A stretch of DNA of 64,000 bases from Sphingomonas sp. R647 (GTDB lineage Bacteria > Pseudomonadota > Alphaproteobacteria > Sphingomonadales > Sphingomonadaceae), in assembly GCF_020177055.1 (NCBI RefSeq), contig NZ_JAIQXT010000010.1, forward strand, positions 46,077 through 110,076, in the 5' to 3' direction. The stretch's first letter is position 1. Each line of letters opens with the position of its first letter. This document shows positions 1-8,095 of the stretch, piece by piece. The position numbers and the translations under genes are program-made. Under the pieces are notes generated by a model that was not told where the DNA came from, did not search any database, and was given only the letters and a program-made list of their open reading frames with translations.

Positions 1-15
1 ACCGATCTTGATCAT
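1..15 (-). CDS. Start of next backbone gene (partial)
   Basis: An ATG reading leftwards at 15-13 is preceded on the minus strand by an AAAGGAG ribosome-binding site with good spacing, so another gene of the transfer operon appears to start here. Only five codons (MIKIG) are inside the window and the product cannot be named. It overlaps the end of the TraF reading frame, which is open to the edge. Confidence 0.4.
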
Positions 16-574
16 GATTTGCTCCTTTGGTGGTTGATCGGGGACGCGTTTTGGCGCGCGCGCGTGGCGCGCCGACCAGCCACAGCGGCGTCAGCACGGC
101 GTGGATCGAGCGGCGTGAAATCGGCCCGAAATAGCGTCCATCGAAGCTCGCCGGTGCGTCACGATTGAGCAGCAGGACCGCGTCCGGCCCGAGTGTCCGG
201 CAGCCCTGCCAGGCAGGCAGTGCGCGCCCGTCCACGTCGCGCGATTGCGCAACCGCGACCCGCGATCCGTCGATCAGGATGTTCTTGCCGATGCGGCAGA
301 CGCGCTGCCCGGTGACTGCCGCGACGCGCTTGAGCATCGGCGTGCGCAGCGGCAGGTAGCCACGCCCGGCCATCAACTGCGCGAGCGGTTCAGGCGGCAT
401 GGCCGCGACCAGATCGCCAACCGTCAGCCCATCGACCGGACGCGCGGCATAGAGGCCGATCGGCACGCTCGCGCTTGCATTCCAGATCAGCTGCGGCGCC
501 GGGCGGACGATGGCTGGAAGGATCAATGCGCCGAGCGCGAGATAGCCCGTCATCAGGATGCCAAAGCGCGTCAT
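1..574 (-). CDS. traF: TraF-type conjugative transfer signal peptidase (S26), partial
   Basis: The reading frame opens with ATG at 574 and runs off the left edge without a stop. Residues 5-23 form one hydrophobic N-terminal segment. The motif SVPIGLY at 36-42 carries the expected serine nucleophile (Ser36), and Lys82 in MLKRVAAV fits the catalytic lysine of S26 peptidases. TraF enzymes mature pilin or other transfer proteins at the inner membrane. The start overlaps the stop of the DUF2840 gene as ATGA, and this pairing with DUF2840 and DUF736 is typical of alphaproteobacterial conjugative elements. The last visible residues (rich in Arg, Lys and Thr) lie beyond the peptidase fold, so the stop is probably just outside the window. 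Confidence 0.85.
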   Translation of the reverse strand, partial: MTRFGILMTGYLALGALILPAIVRPAPQLIWNASASVPIGLYAARPVDGLTVGDLVAAMPPEPLAQLMAGRGYLPLRTPMLKRVAAVTGQRVCRIGKNILIDGSRVAVAQSRDVDGRALPAWQGCRTLGPDAVLLLNRDAPASFDGRYFGPISRRSIHAVLTPLWLVGAPRARAKTRPRSTTKGANHDQDR

Positions 575-1101
575 GCGCCCACCTCCTGCCGCAGCAGCCA
601 GGCGCGATGGCGCGCGCGCGAATAGGCACGCGGCGGGTAGCCGACGCTCAGGCGATTATGGACGTGACGCCAGTAATCAGGCGCGGCGAACGCCGGATCG
701 ATGCCAAGATCCTCGATCGCGTCGATCGCGGCGAACGCACGCGCGACGCGTGCCCAGCTCGACAGATCGAGCAGCAGATCACCGCCTGGATGCACCCCGA
801 CCAGCGTCGAACACCGCTCGCCCGGCCAGACCGCGCGAACGATGGCGAGCCGCGAGAGCGCGGTGCCATAGTCGTTCGAGGCCCAGCGCACGTAGGCGAA
901 CACGCTGCCGGGCGCGAAGGCGAGCCGCCGCCGCCGGCGATCAAGGATCGCATCGCACACCGGATGGCCAAAGCGGATCCAGCGTTCGTTCTGGTCCTCG
1001 ACCCAGAACAGGTCGACCGTGGTTGTCCCCGCAGGGGAACAAGCCGGTCCGTGACCGGGGATAGCGCAATCGCGAGCGTTGCCCGCTGAATCCACGCGCA
1101 T
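571..1101 (-). CDS. DUF2840 domain protein of conjugative element
   Basis: The product is about 176 residues and resembles the DUF2840 family, recognised by the segment around FWVEDQNERWIRFGHP near the N-terminus and an internal SVFAYVRWASNDYGT stretch. The biochemical role of the family is unknown, but it is almost always found between a small HTH protein and a TraF peptidase in plasmids and ICEs of sphingomonads and rhizobia, as here. The ATG at 1101 overlaps the stop of the HTH gene, and its own stop overlaps the traF start, so the three genes are probably translationally coupled. A GTG one codon upstream (1104) is also possible. Confidence 0.82.
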   Translation of the reverse strand: MRVDSAGNARDCAIPGHGPACSPAGTTTVDLFWVEDQNERWIRFGHPVCDAILDRRRRRLAFAPGSVFAYVRWASNDYGTALSRLAIVRAVWPGERCSTLVGVHPGGDLLLDLSSWARVARAFAAIDAIEDLGIDPAFAAPDYWRHVHNRLSVGYPPRAYSRARHRAWLLRQEVGA

Positions 1102-1382
1102 CACCGGCGCACCGGGCCGGGGCGATCAAGTTTGCTCGGATCGATCGGCTTTGCGGGATGGACGGTGCCGCCGCTCGTGTCCGAGGTCGAGCGGCGCACG
1201 CCCTGGTCGGCCCAGTTTAGCAGGTCCGAAACAGCATAGACGATGCGTCCGCCAAGCTTGCGGTAAAGCGGCCCGGTGCCATAGCAGCGGTGCTTTTCGA
1301 GGGTACGCGCCGAGAGCCCGAGCAGCAACGCAGCATCGGGCGTGCGCAGAAGGCGTTGCGACGGCAGCGGCGGGGTTGTCAT
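1101..1382 (-). CDS. Helix-turn-helix DNA-binding protein (MerR/AlpA-like)
   Basis: This 93-residue protein carries a winged-helix signature at about residues 10-55: LLRTPDAALLLGLSARTLEKH followed by GPLYRKLGGRIVYAVSDLLNWA, the usual pattern of excisionase/AlpA and MerR-like binding domains. Proteins of this kind sit between DUF2285 and DUF2840 genes in conjugative elements and are thought to regulate transfer or excision. The tail after residue 65 is short, polar and proline-rich. The role in this element is inferred from context. Confidence 0.8.
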   Translation of the reverse strand: MTTPPLPSQRLLRTPDAALLLGLSARTLEKHRCYGTGPLYRKLGGRIVYAVSDLLNWADQGVRRSTSDTSGGTVHPAKPIDPSKLDRPGPVRR

Positions 1383-1510
1383 TCAGCATCTCCGGGCGGG
1401 GGCCCGGCTAGAGCGGCGGACCTGTTCCAATCACAGGAAGCAGATGGCGGCGCGGCGCCGCCCGAGGGGAGCGGCCAGGCCCGCCCGGCCGATTATGTCG
1501 CCCCTGTCGG

Positions 1511-2242
1511 TCAGCCGTGCAGCAGGGCGCGATAGCCACCATCCATCAGCTGTCGCGCCTCGCCGATCAGGCGCTGGACGCGGCGGCGCTCGCTGGTGGT
1601 CTTCCAGACCTGTGCCCCGATGTCACCGAGCCAGGGATAGACAAGGCCGGTTCCGATCGCGCGCGTAGTCGCGCCGGCAAGCGAGAGGTCGAGCACGCCA
1701 AGCAGCAGCGTCAGCCGTCGCCGCTGAAGTGCGCTCGGACGCATCACGGCAGCTGGCGGCGCGGCACTGAGCCCCGCGAGCAACCGCCGCGCTGCATCGG
1801 CGCAGGCAGTGCGCAGCGCATCGGCGCACGGCGCCAGCAGGATGACGAGTGGCGCGCCAGGGTCAGAGCTCACGACCTGCAGGCGATGACGCACACCTGT
1901 ATGGTCGAGCACCAGGTCATGGACATCGCCGCGCCGCCACATCGCAGTTGGAACGACGTCCGGCAGTGCCGCAGCGCCCGGAAACGCGACGGGCGCGGCC
2001 TGCAGAGTGACGAGCTGCGCCGCAACGCCGGGCGCCCAGCATGCCGGTGCATCGCGCACCGGAAGGTCGGGATCGAACGGATAGGCAAGCCCCAAGCGCG
2101 CGCAAAGCGCCGCGCGCGCGCCCGTCGCGCCTGCCGTCCGCAACGCGCGCCAGTGCGCGCGATAGGCCGGATTTCGCCGCAGGAATTCCTGCGCGAAATC
2201 GGCCCGGTCATGCCGCGCGAACGTGCCAGCGTGCTGCGGCAA
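1511..2242 (-). CDS. DUF2285 domain protein (putative element regulator)
   Basis: The product is about 243 residues. Near the N-terminus, DFAQEFLRRNPAYRAHWRAL matches the module (DUF6499-like) that precedes DUF2285. The C-terminal 80 residues (PSALQRRRLTLLLGVLDLSLAGATTRAIG onward) match DUF2285, including the late segment WKTTSERRRVQRLIGEARQLMDGGY. These proteins are encoded beside DUF736 in conjugative elements and are suspected DNA-binding regulators. The start is uncertain: the only early start codon in frame is TTG at 2242, with no clear ribosome-binding site, and a non-standard start further upstream cannot be excluded. Confidence 0.8.
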   Translation of the reverse strand: MPQHAGTFARHDRADFAQEFLRRNPAYRAHWRALRTAGATGARAALCARLGLAYPFDPDLPVRDAPACWAPGVAAQLVTLQAAPVAFPGAAALPDVVPTAMWRRGDVHDLVLDHTGVRHRLQVVSSDPGAPLVILLAPCADALRTACADAARRLLAGLSAAPPAAVMRPSALQRRRLTLLLGVLDLSLAGATTRAIGTGLVYPWLGDIGAQVWKTTSERRRVQRLIGEARQLMDGGYRALLHG

Positions 2243-2396
2243 ATCAGGCGGAAAAAGGGCGACGGCAAGCCTCCCGGGCGACGACAGTGCGCCCGAGGCT
2301 CGTTGAATTCACGGTGCGCTCGAAGACCCGGATTGGGGAGAGGCCTATCCCCGCGCGGGGACAACGCAGGACGCGAGCGGGCGCTGGCGCAGCACG

Positions 2397-2430
2397 AAAA
2401 GGGCGCCCCGCCGGAACCGGCGGGGCGCCC
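2397..2430 (-). terminator. Rho-independent terminator after DUF736
   Basis: A perfect 14-bp GC-rich stem (2401-2414 with 2417-2430, loop AA) lies just downstream of the DUF736 stop. On the minus strand it is followed by TTTT (plus-strand AAAA at 2397-2400), the expected order for an intrinsic terminator of the leftward transcript. It would separate DUF736 from the DUF2285-to-traF genes. Confidence 0.8.
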
Positions 2431-2439
2431 TTGCGTCGA

Positions 2440-2763
2440 TCAGTCGTTGCCCGAGCGGCGGGGACGCGACCAGATCAGGCTGAAGGTCTCGGCGCCCTCA
2501 TCGTCGAACAGGTTTGCGAAGATGGGCTGGGTGAAGCTTGGATCGTCGAGCTTGACCGAGAGATAGTCGCGCTGCTCGGCGGAGGTCTTGGCCCAGGCTG
2601 CACCGATCTCCGCGCGACCGACATAGACGCGATGGGTGGGTGCGTTTTCGTTGGGGCGATTGTCTTCCGGAACGATCCGGACGCCCTTGGCCTGAACGCT
2701 CAGGGTCACGATCGAACCCTGATATTCCTCGCCGACCTTCTTGAAGCTGCCGATATTTGCCAT
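2440..2763 (-). CDS. DUF736 family protein
   Basis: The 107-residue product begins MANIGSFKKVGEEYQGSIVT and contains AEIGAAWAKTSAEQRDYLSVKLDDPSF, the hallmark sequence of DUF736. The family is a marker of plasmids and ICEs in Alphaproteobacteria, and its molecular role is not established. The ATG at 2763 was chosen because the family starts with this residue and the frame upstream shows no conservation. A strong hairpin terminator follows directly, so it is probably the last gene of its transcript. Confidence 0.93.
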   Translation of the reverse strand: MANIGSFKKVGEEYQGSIVTLSVQAKGVRIVPEDNRPNENAPTHRVYVGRAEIGAAWAKTSAEQRDYLSVKLDDPSFTQPIFANLFDDEGAETFSLIWSRPRRSGND

Positions 2764-3518
2764 TGTACCAGTCCTTTGTGCTCGGGCCGCCCCATGCGGC
2801 CGCGATGGCGTCACAAGGCCGGGTGCGATGCCGCCGCAGCGTCAGCCCGCAGCGCAGCGAAGGACTGCGCAGCCCGGGCTTTCTTGGCTCGCGAGGAATG
2901 GGCGCATCCGGGGTCCCCGCGCGCTTGCGCGCGGGGTGGAAAGGCCAGGGGAAGAAAGTCGGGGCGCAGCAGTTGCGGCAAGGCAATCGAGGCGCAGCCG
3001 ACATCCGGCCAGACAGCCATGAACGCGGCCACCGGGCGGCCCGACCAGACGGACGGAACCGACTGCAACGCGGCGTTACAGATCAGAGGCGGGACAAGGG
3101 TTTGGCAGCTATCTGCGTCAGGCGACTAAGCCGGATCCCCGAAAATCCTCCCCCGCCAACCTGCCCCCTCGTGCCGCATGCGGCGCGCGCAGCACCAAAG
3201 CGAATGCCATTTCGCAGGGCAGTGCGAACCCGCTGGGCGCGTCAGATTGCCAAGCCCGCCCCTGCCCCTGCACGTACACGCGCGGCGAAGGGACGCCTGA
3301 CATCAGCAAGGCTGTTGCGTACCTGCTTGGGGACACCATCACAGCAAGGCGCTCGGTCAGACCGGCGTGGCGCCACATGCCAGCCAGCGAACGCGAGGGC
3401 GTGTGACACCGCGCAGCGACAGAGCTCACCGCAGCACAGCCCCGCGCCTCAGCGACGCAGGCGAAGGCGATCCGGCAGCGCAACAGGGCGCGGCGAAATG
3501 CCGCCGCGCCCCTGAGGC
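2764..3518. other. Long GC-rich spacer without a recognisable gene
   Basis: About 750 bp separate DUF736 from the next small gene. Open frames exist on both strands, but they are arginine- and proline-rich, lack ribosome-binding sites and resemble no family known to me. A hairpin with 10-bp arms (2915-2924 and 2927-2936) is present. Similar GC-rich spacers occur elsewhere in this backbone, for instance 13226-13410 and 14332-14646. Confidence 0.5.
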
Positions 3519-3686
3519 TCAGCGCGCGAAGGGATCATATTCGCGAACGATCAGCGCGGGGTCGCCATCGAATTCGTGCGCCTCGGCGACGCCGAAAGTG
3601 CCACCTTCGATCCGGAAGACGATGACGATCGTCATCAAGGTTCGCGCGAGGCTCAAGGCGTTTTTCTGTGCGAGGGTGAGCGGCAT
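3519..3686 (-). CDS. Small unknown backbone protein (55 aa)
   Basis: A short gene starts at 3686 behind a good site (AGGAG, 7-bp spacing). The product MPLTLAQKNALSLARTLMTI... has a basic, partly hydrophobic N-terminal half and an acidic C-terminal half ending DPALIVREYDPFAR. I do not recognise a family. Its ribosome-binding site, strand and position beside DUF736 suggest a genuine small backbone gene. The longer frame beginning at 3791 adds only arginine-rich sequence and is less likely. Confidence 0.6.
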   Translation of the reverse strand: MPLTLAQKNALSLARTLMTIVIVFRIEGGTFGVAEAHEFDGDPALIVREYDPFAR

Positions 3687-3984
3687 GTCGAAGCTCCTGT
3701 CGCGGAGCGGAGACCGCCCCCGCTCGACAGGCGCCCGACGGGGCCGGCGCATGGCCGCAATCACCGCGCAGGCGCAGCCAAGTGGCCGCACGCGAAGCGT
3801 AAGCGGACCCTTTACGGGTTGATGGCGTCAGGCCGTGCGCCGGACCAGGCAAGTGCCTCCAAGAGCGGGTCGGTCCCCGCGCTGGCCTGGATCTTCTCCC
3901 GCTCCACTCAACCAAAAGCGATACGCCCGTTATGCCCGACCCAGGCATTCGACCGACGTACCTGCGCATGCGCTCCTCGGCGCA

Positions 3985-4503
3985 TCAGGGCCGGTTCTCC
4001 TCATCCACCGGCGCTCCGCGCGCAATCAGCCGGTCGGCGATCTCGCGATAGGGCCGGTGGCAGCTGGTCCAGGGATGGCGCGGCTCGATCGTCGCCGCGC
4101 GCCAGAACGCGACCAGCAAGCGGCTGTCGCGGACGAACGGGCGCAGTACGTGGAGCGCGAGGCGAACCTCCGGGGTCCCGACCTGGGTATCAGAGGAGCG
4201 CGCTGCCGCCTCGCGCAGGATCCGCAACGCGAGGTTGACCAGCGCATGACGATGCGCCCGGCGGCGCGCGCGCTGCTTGCCAAACGGGATCGGCAGCAGC
4301 TCGATCATCGGCTCGGCGCAATGGTGAGGGCAGCGGAGCACCGATCGCGCGGCACGCCAGTCGGTGTTGCCGCCGTTCCGGCGCACCTCTTCGATCAGTG
4401 CGTCGAGCTCCCACAGCTCGGAGGCGTTGCAGCTACGACAGGTGACGCGGACCTGCGCCTCGATCCGGTGCAGGTCATGAAGGGTCCTGGGATCGCCAAC
4501 CAC
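3985..4503 (-). CDS. Unknown protein with CxxC / CxxxC zinc-like motif
   Basis: The product of about 172 residues has CRSC near residue 20 and CPHHC about 40 residues later, a spacing compatible with a zinc-binding pair; the rest is rich in arginine and leucine. No family is recognised. The GTG at 4503 avoids overlap with the neighbouring small gene, while an ATG at 4569 would give a longer N-terminus and a 55-bp overlap. It lies in the backbone block with small genes on the same strand, so it probably belongs to the conjugative element. Confidence 0.6.
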   Translation of the reverse strand: MVGDPRTLHDLHRIEAQVRVTCRSCNASELWELDALIEEVRRNGGNTDWRAARSVLRCPHHCAEPMIELLPIPFGKQRARRRAHRHALVNLALRILREAAARSSDTQVGTPEVRLALHVLRPFVRDSRLLVAFWRAATIEPRHPWTSCHRPYREIADRLIARGAPVDEENRP

Positions 4504-4514
4504 ATTCGTGGCGC

Positions 4515-4718
4515 TTAGGCGAAGGTCGGCAGTGCCAGCTGTAACCCGGGAGCCGCAAGTGCGGCGCACGCATGCTGGGCAGCACCGACAGCCTGGCGAT
4601 AATGAACCGTGCGCAAGCGCTCGGCTTCATCGAATCCGACCGGCGACCAGTCCTCGGTCGGGTAACAGGCGTCAAAGATCGCGCGCGCAGCCGCGCGCAG
4701 CTGGAGATCATGCTCCAT
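4515..4718 (-). CDS. Small unknown backbone protein (67 aa)
   Basis: The ATG at 4718 follows GGAG at suitable distance. The product begins MEHDLQLRAAARAIFDACYPTE and ends in an alanine- and leucine-rich tail; it looks helical and soluble. No family is recognised. It lies immediately upstream of the CxxC protein (12 bp), so the two are probably co-transcribed. It is the last backbone gene before the cargo segment at 4.7-12 kb. Confidence 0.6.
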   Translation of the reverse strand: MEHDLQLRAAARAIFDACYPTEDWSPVGFDEAERLRTVHYRQAVGAAQHACAALAAPGLQLALPTFA

Positions 4719-5198
4719 GCTCAGGCTCCATCGATGTAAACGACCGCGAATCACGGCGCAATCAAATTAGAACATTTAGCGAACCGCGAGCAATGGGTTC
4801 GGGGCACTCCACTGCAGCGGTTTGGGAATTCCTGGCCTTCAGAACAGGAGAAACGCAATGAATGTTCCAAAGCGATTCACCTGCGTTTTGCGCGGCGTGT
4901 GGGCACAGCAGGGCCGAGAAATGATCTTAGCGAAATCGCCGCAATTGAATACTATGTAGGAGACCGGGGGTGAAAGAAGCACCTCCTCCGTCATCAAAAG
5001 GCCAAAGTATCGACGAGGCGGCGGGTCTCACCCCGTGACCGCGCTTGCGCTTACAACAATAAACCGATTCTAAGATTTTATAACAGAATGGCTTTCAGCC
5101 CTAGACACGCTAGCAATACGAGATAATCCGGTAGCGTAGTGGGGATATTGACGCCGATTCTTAGGCAATTGTCGACATGTTAGGTGGGAGGGGTAGTT
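4719..5198. other. AT-richer intergenic region at backbone/cargo junction
   Basis: No credible gene is visible in these 480 bp. Composition shifts from the GC-rich backbone to AT-richer sequence to the right. A TATAAC hexamer around 5086-5091 could be the -10 element for the acyltransferase gene. I see no insertion sequence ends or clear direct repeats by eye. Confidence 0.5.
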
Positions 5199-6227
5199 AT
5201 GGGGCAGTCGCGACCGCGAGATCCTAGCGTAGACAGCTTCAGAGGGCTGATGATCCTACTTGTTATGGTCGGGCACCTTTCCGTTGTACCAATGGACGCG
5301 GATGCATTCAAATGGCTGCTAAGCGGGTTCAGGATGCCAGTATTCATGGCACTGTCAGGCTATTTGCTCAACATCGAATCTTTACGAAGCAGGTTATTTG
5401 GCAGTAACGTAAAGTTTTACGCGCTTCGCATGGTGATCCCGTGGCTATTTGCGACAGCATTTTTCACCGCAGCTCTAAAGCGATCCAACGCCCTTCATAG
5501 TTTGGAAAATGTCGTATTATACCCGCTCTACCATCTCTGGTTTGTACCAAGTTTGATAATTTGCTTGCTGATATCGTTTTTTGTGAAGGTGCGGGCTACC
5601 TCCCTGCTTTTCAGTTCGGTCGCCATGTTTTTACTGTCCGTCTCGATGTTCGGCCTTTACGACCTTCATCCGTTCAAAAACGCGGACTTCGAACAGCTCA
5701 GTCATATGATCGGCGATCAGCGGTTCTACACGATGCCAATGTTCTTTTTTATGGGAGCGGCGTTGGCGTCGATGAAATCTCAGGTTTCAACGTTTTTGCT
5801 CAAGGTCGCGTCGCTAGGAGCTTCAATCGGCGCATGTCTCTGGATGTCGGCGTTCTTCACTCGCGATGCAGCATCAGGGATCGCAGGTTATATCCTACTA
5901 AATTCTGGACTCATATTTGTGCTATTCAGGGGCCTGTCCCTAGCCCGGGTATCGATCCCCATATTGGAAGCAATAGGACGTCAGTCTTTGTTCTTTTACC
6001 TTTGGCATCCGGCCATTTTCTTTGCATCGAAGGAAACGCTTTATAAAGTCTCCCCTGCGTCACTCGCGATGCTCGCTACGATGATCGCAACCGTCTACGC
6101 CCTATTTCTTGCGCTGCGATGGCTGCCACCAACTGGGTGGATCGCTACAATCGTCGGGATCGCGCCGGACAACCGCGTCCCGCTCGCAAAGACGTCAGAA
6201 GAGCGCCTGCGGTTCGTCTCAACCTGA
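5199..6227 (+). CDS. Acyltransferase family 3 membrane protein
   Basis: The 342-residue product begins with the typical acyltransferase-3 N-terminus: DSFRGLMILLVMVGHL, with the conserved arginine and histidine, then FRMPVFMALSGYL. About ten hydrophobic segments follow. A late segment, IGRQSLFFYLWHPAIFF, matches the last conserved membrane helix. Family members O-acetylate surface polysaccharides, lipids or other envelope molecules at the inner membrane. The ATG at 5199 follows a GGGAGGGG site; a GTG at 5184 is less likely. The base composition is clearly lower in GC than its neighbours, suggesting recent transfer. The acceptor molecule cannot be predicted because no glycan genes are nearby. 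Confidence 0.88.
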   Translation: MGQSRPRDPSVDSFRGLMILLVMVGHLSVVPMDADAFKWLLSGFRMPVFMALSGYLLNIESLRSRLFGSNVKFYALRMVIPWLFATAFFTAALKRSNALHSLENVVLYPLYHLWFVPSLIICLLISFFVKVRATSLLFSSVAMFLLSVSMFGLYDLHPFKNADFEQLSHMIGDQRFYTMPMFFFMGAALASMKSQVSTFLLKVASLGASIGACLWMSAFFTRDAASGIAGYILLNSGLIFVLFRGLSLARVSIPILEAIGRQSLFFYLWHPAIFFASKETLYKVSPASLAMLATMIATVYALFLALRWLPPTGWIATIVGIAPDNRVPLAKTSEERLRFVST

Positions 6228-6291
6228 AATGATGGGGCCCGACGCGTTGCGGATACGCCATCACCGCTGCAATAAGATCAAGACGATTGTT

Positions 6292-6570
6292 GCCTCAGAC
6301 ATCGTCGTGATCGGCGCCGCAAAGTACAATTTCGGCATCCAGACCCAGCTGAAAAGCTGGTTCGACCAAACCCTCGTCGCCGGCAAACCCTTTCGCTGCG
6401 GCGAGAACGGCGTCGAAGGTCCGCCCGGTGCCAAGCGCGTCGTAGTAGCACTAGCGCGGGGCGGCCATTTTACCAATGGCCCGGCAGCCGCAATAGAGCG
6501 TACCGAAACGCACCTGCGTGCAACGCTAGGCTTTATCGGTGTAACTCAGCACCAGTTTATCATTGCATAA
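6292..6570 (+). pseudogene. Azoreductase (AzoR-like) remnant, N-terminus missing
   Basis: The sequence ASDIVVIGAAKYNFGIQTQL, then KSWFDQTLVAGKPFRC, and later GGHFTNGP and LRATLGFIGVT clearly match the central part of FMN-dependent NADH azoreductases. The first 80 or so residues, including the start, are absent. The frame opens into unrelated sequence upstream (next to the acyltransferase end), and a stop at 6568 cuts off the C-terminal 25 or so residues. It is a decayed fragment that probably marks a rearrangement joint. Confidence 0.8.
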
Positions 6571-6887
6571 GGGGGGCCTTTGGCACTGAACAGCGGGGAG
6601 TCGCCTGAACCCGGCGAGGACACTCCAGCGGCCTGCCTCGTAAATGCAGGTCGGCGCTAGCCAAGGCGCTCATTTCTGCGTTCCTCTTCAAGGTGGCCTC
6701 CCCTGGCCCCGTGGCCATGTAGAGGGAACCGGTACGCGGCATGGATTAGTCAAGAATCTGCGAAGCTGGCGACGTCAGAGTATGGAAGAGGCCTGCTTCG
6801 AAGGTCGGCGCTTAAATGCGCCGATGTCTGCTGGTATTTGGCCAGAACTTCCAACTAGTGCGACCCAACGCCATCGAGCGAGGCTGC
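6571..6887. other. Intergenic, nothing recognised
   Basis: About 320 bp between the azoreductase remnant and the aldo/keto reductase stop. No protein similarity, RNA structure or repeat was recognised on either strand. It may be further decayed sequence of the same insertion. Confidence 0.4.
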
Positions 6888-7997
6888 TTACGACAAGGCG
6901 GGCCTCCAGGGTTCGACATCCTGTCCTCCGAAGATTTGAGCGCGAGGCAGGTCGAAGATGAAATAGGGGTTGAGCACCGGTGGCGCCCCCACGGCGTCTA
7001 GCCGAGCCTGCTGGTCGTCGCTGAACGCAATGTCGAGCGCGGCAATGTTCTCCTTCAGTTGGTCAGGGCGGCTGGCGCCGACCAGCACGGAGGCGACACC
7101 GCTGCGCCGAGCGACCCATGCCAAGGCGACCTGCGCCATTGGCCGCCCGATCTCGGCGGACACCGAGCGCAGTTCATCCACCACCGCGAAGTTCCTTTCG
7201 GTAAACAGCATCCCGCCAAAGAGATTGTCACCATTCAACCGCCCGTCACTGCCGCTGCGGGTTGCTGCGCTGGCACGGTTTGGCAGGCTGCCGGCGGGGC
7301 CGGCATCGGCGATCTTGTCGCGGCCATATTTTCCGGTGAGCATGCCGGCAGCCAACGGGCTCCAGGCCACCAGCCCGAGGCCAAGCGACTTCCCGGCGGG
7401 AATGATGTCGAGTTCGACGCCGCGGTCGATCAGAGAATAGGAATATTGCAGGCCGATCGGCTCGGGCAGACCATGCGCGCGTGCCAGCGTTGCAATCTGC
7501 GCAGCATACCATGAAGGCGCGTTCGAAAATCCATAATAGAGGATGTCGCCGCGCCGCACCGCGTCGGTCAGCGCGCGCAGCACCTCCTCCGGCGGCGTGG
7601 TGCGGTCCCAGACATGGGTCCAGTACATATCGATGAAATCGGTGCCGAGCCGGCGGAGCGATCCTTCGATCCCGTCGCGGATATTGCGCGCCGAATTGCC
7701 GCCGGCGAGCGGTGTGCCCGCGCTTCGCGGGAAGCCCGATTTCGTGGCAACGACCATCCGGTCGCGATTTCGCCGCTCGGCCATGAAGCGGCCCAGCATC
7801 TCCTCGCTCTTCCCGCCCGAATAGACATCTGCTGTGTCGGCGAAATTGCCGCCTGCCTCGACATAGGCATTGAAGATCGACTGTGACGTGGCTTCGTCAG
7901 CACCCCAGCGTCCGGCGCCGAAGGTCATCGTGCCGAGCGCGAGCGGGCTTACCGCGAGGCCTGAGCGGCCAAGGGTGCGATATGTGGCGAGGGTCAT
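6888..7997 (-). CDS. Aldo/keto reductase
   Basis: The 369-residue product is a TIM-barrel NAD(P)H-dependent oxidoreductase. The catalytic tetrad is visible: Asp54 and Tyr59 in NFADTADVYSGG, Lys86 in ATKSG, and His128 in YWTHVWD. The C-terminal cofactor-binding part includes VASVLVGASRPDQLKEN. It reduces carbonyls, but the substrate is unknown. The ATG at 7997 follows AAGGAG. It is divergent from an adjacent LysR regulator (98 bp apart), the usual arrangement for a LysR-controlled reductase. Confidence 0.92.
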   Translation of the reverse strand: MTLATYRTLGRSGLAVSPLALGTMTFGAGRWGADEATSQSIFNAYVEAGGNFADTADVYSGGKSEEMLGRFMAERRNRDRMVVATKSGFPRSAGTPLAGGNSARNIRDGIEGSLRRLGTDFIDMYWTHVWDRTTPPEEVLRALTDAVRRGDILYYGFSNAPSWYAAQIATLARAHGLPEPIGLQYSYSLIDRGVELDIIPAGKSLGLGLVAWSPLAAGMLTGKYGRDKIADAGPAGSLPNRASAATRSGSDGRLNGDNLFGGMLFTERNFAVVDELRSVSAEIGRPMAQVALAWVARRSGVASVLVGASRPDQLKENIAALDIAFSDDQQARLDAVGAPPVLNPYFIFDLPRAQIFGGQDVEPWRPALS

Positions 7998-8095
7998 TAT
8001 GATGGCTCCTTGGAAGGTCAGATCGCCAAGATAGGCCTTGCAGGCGTCAGGATTAGCCGTCACCGGCGGCAAGGGCTTGTGAAGGAAATGCATCA

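Noticed and set aside
3118..3483. Minus-strand frame of 121 codons in the GC-rich spacer
   Set aside because: No ribosome-binding site, no family and shadow-like composition. It is left as non-coding.
4960..5034. Mutually exclusive pairings GAGACC/GGTCTC and GGGGTGA/TCACCCC upstream of the acyltransferase
   Set aside because: The stems are only 6-7 bp and far from the start codon. They are compatible with chance, so no riboswitch is claimed.
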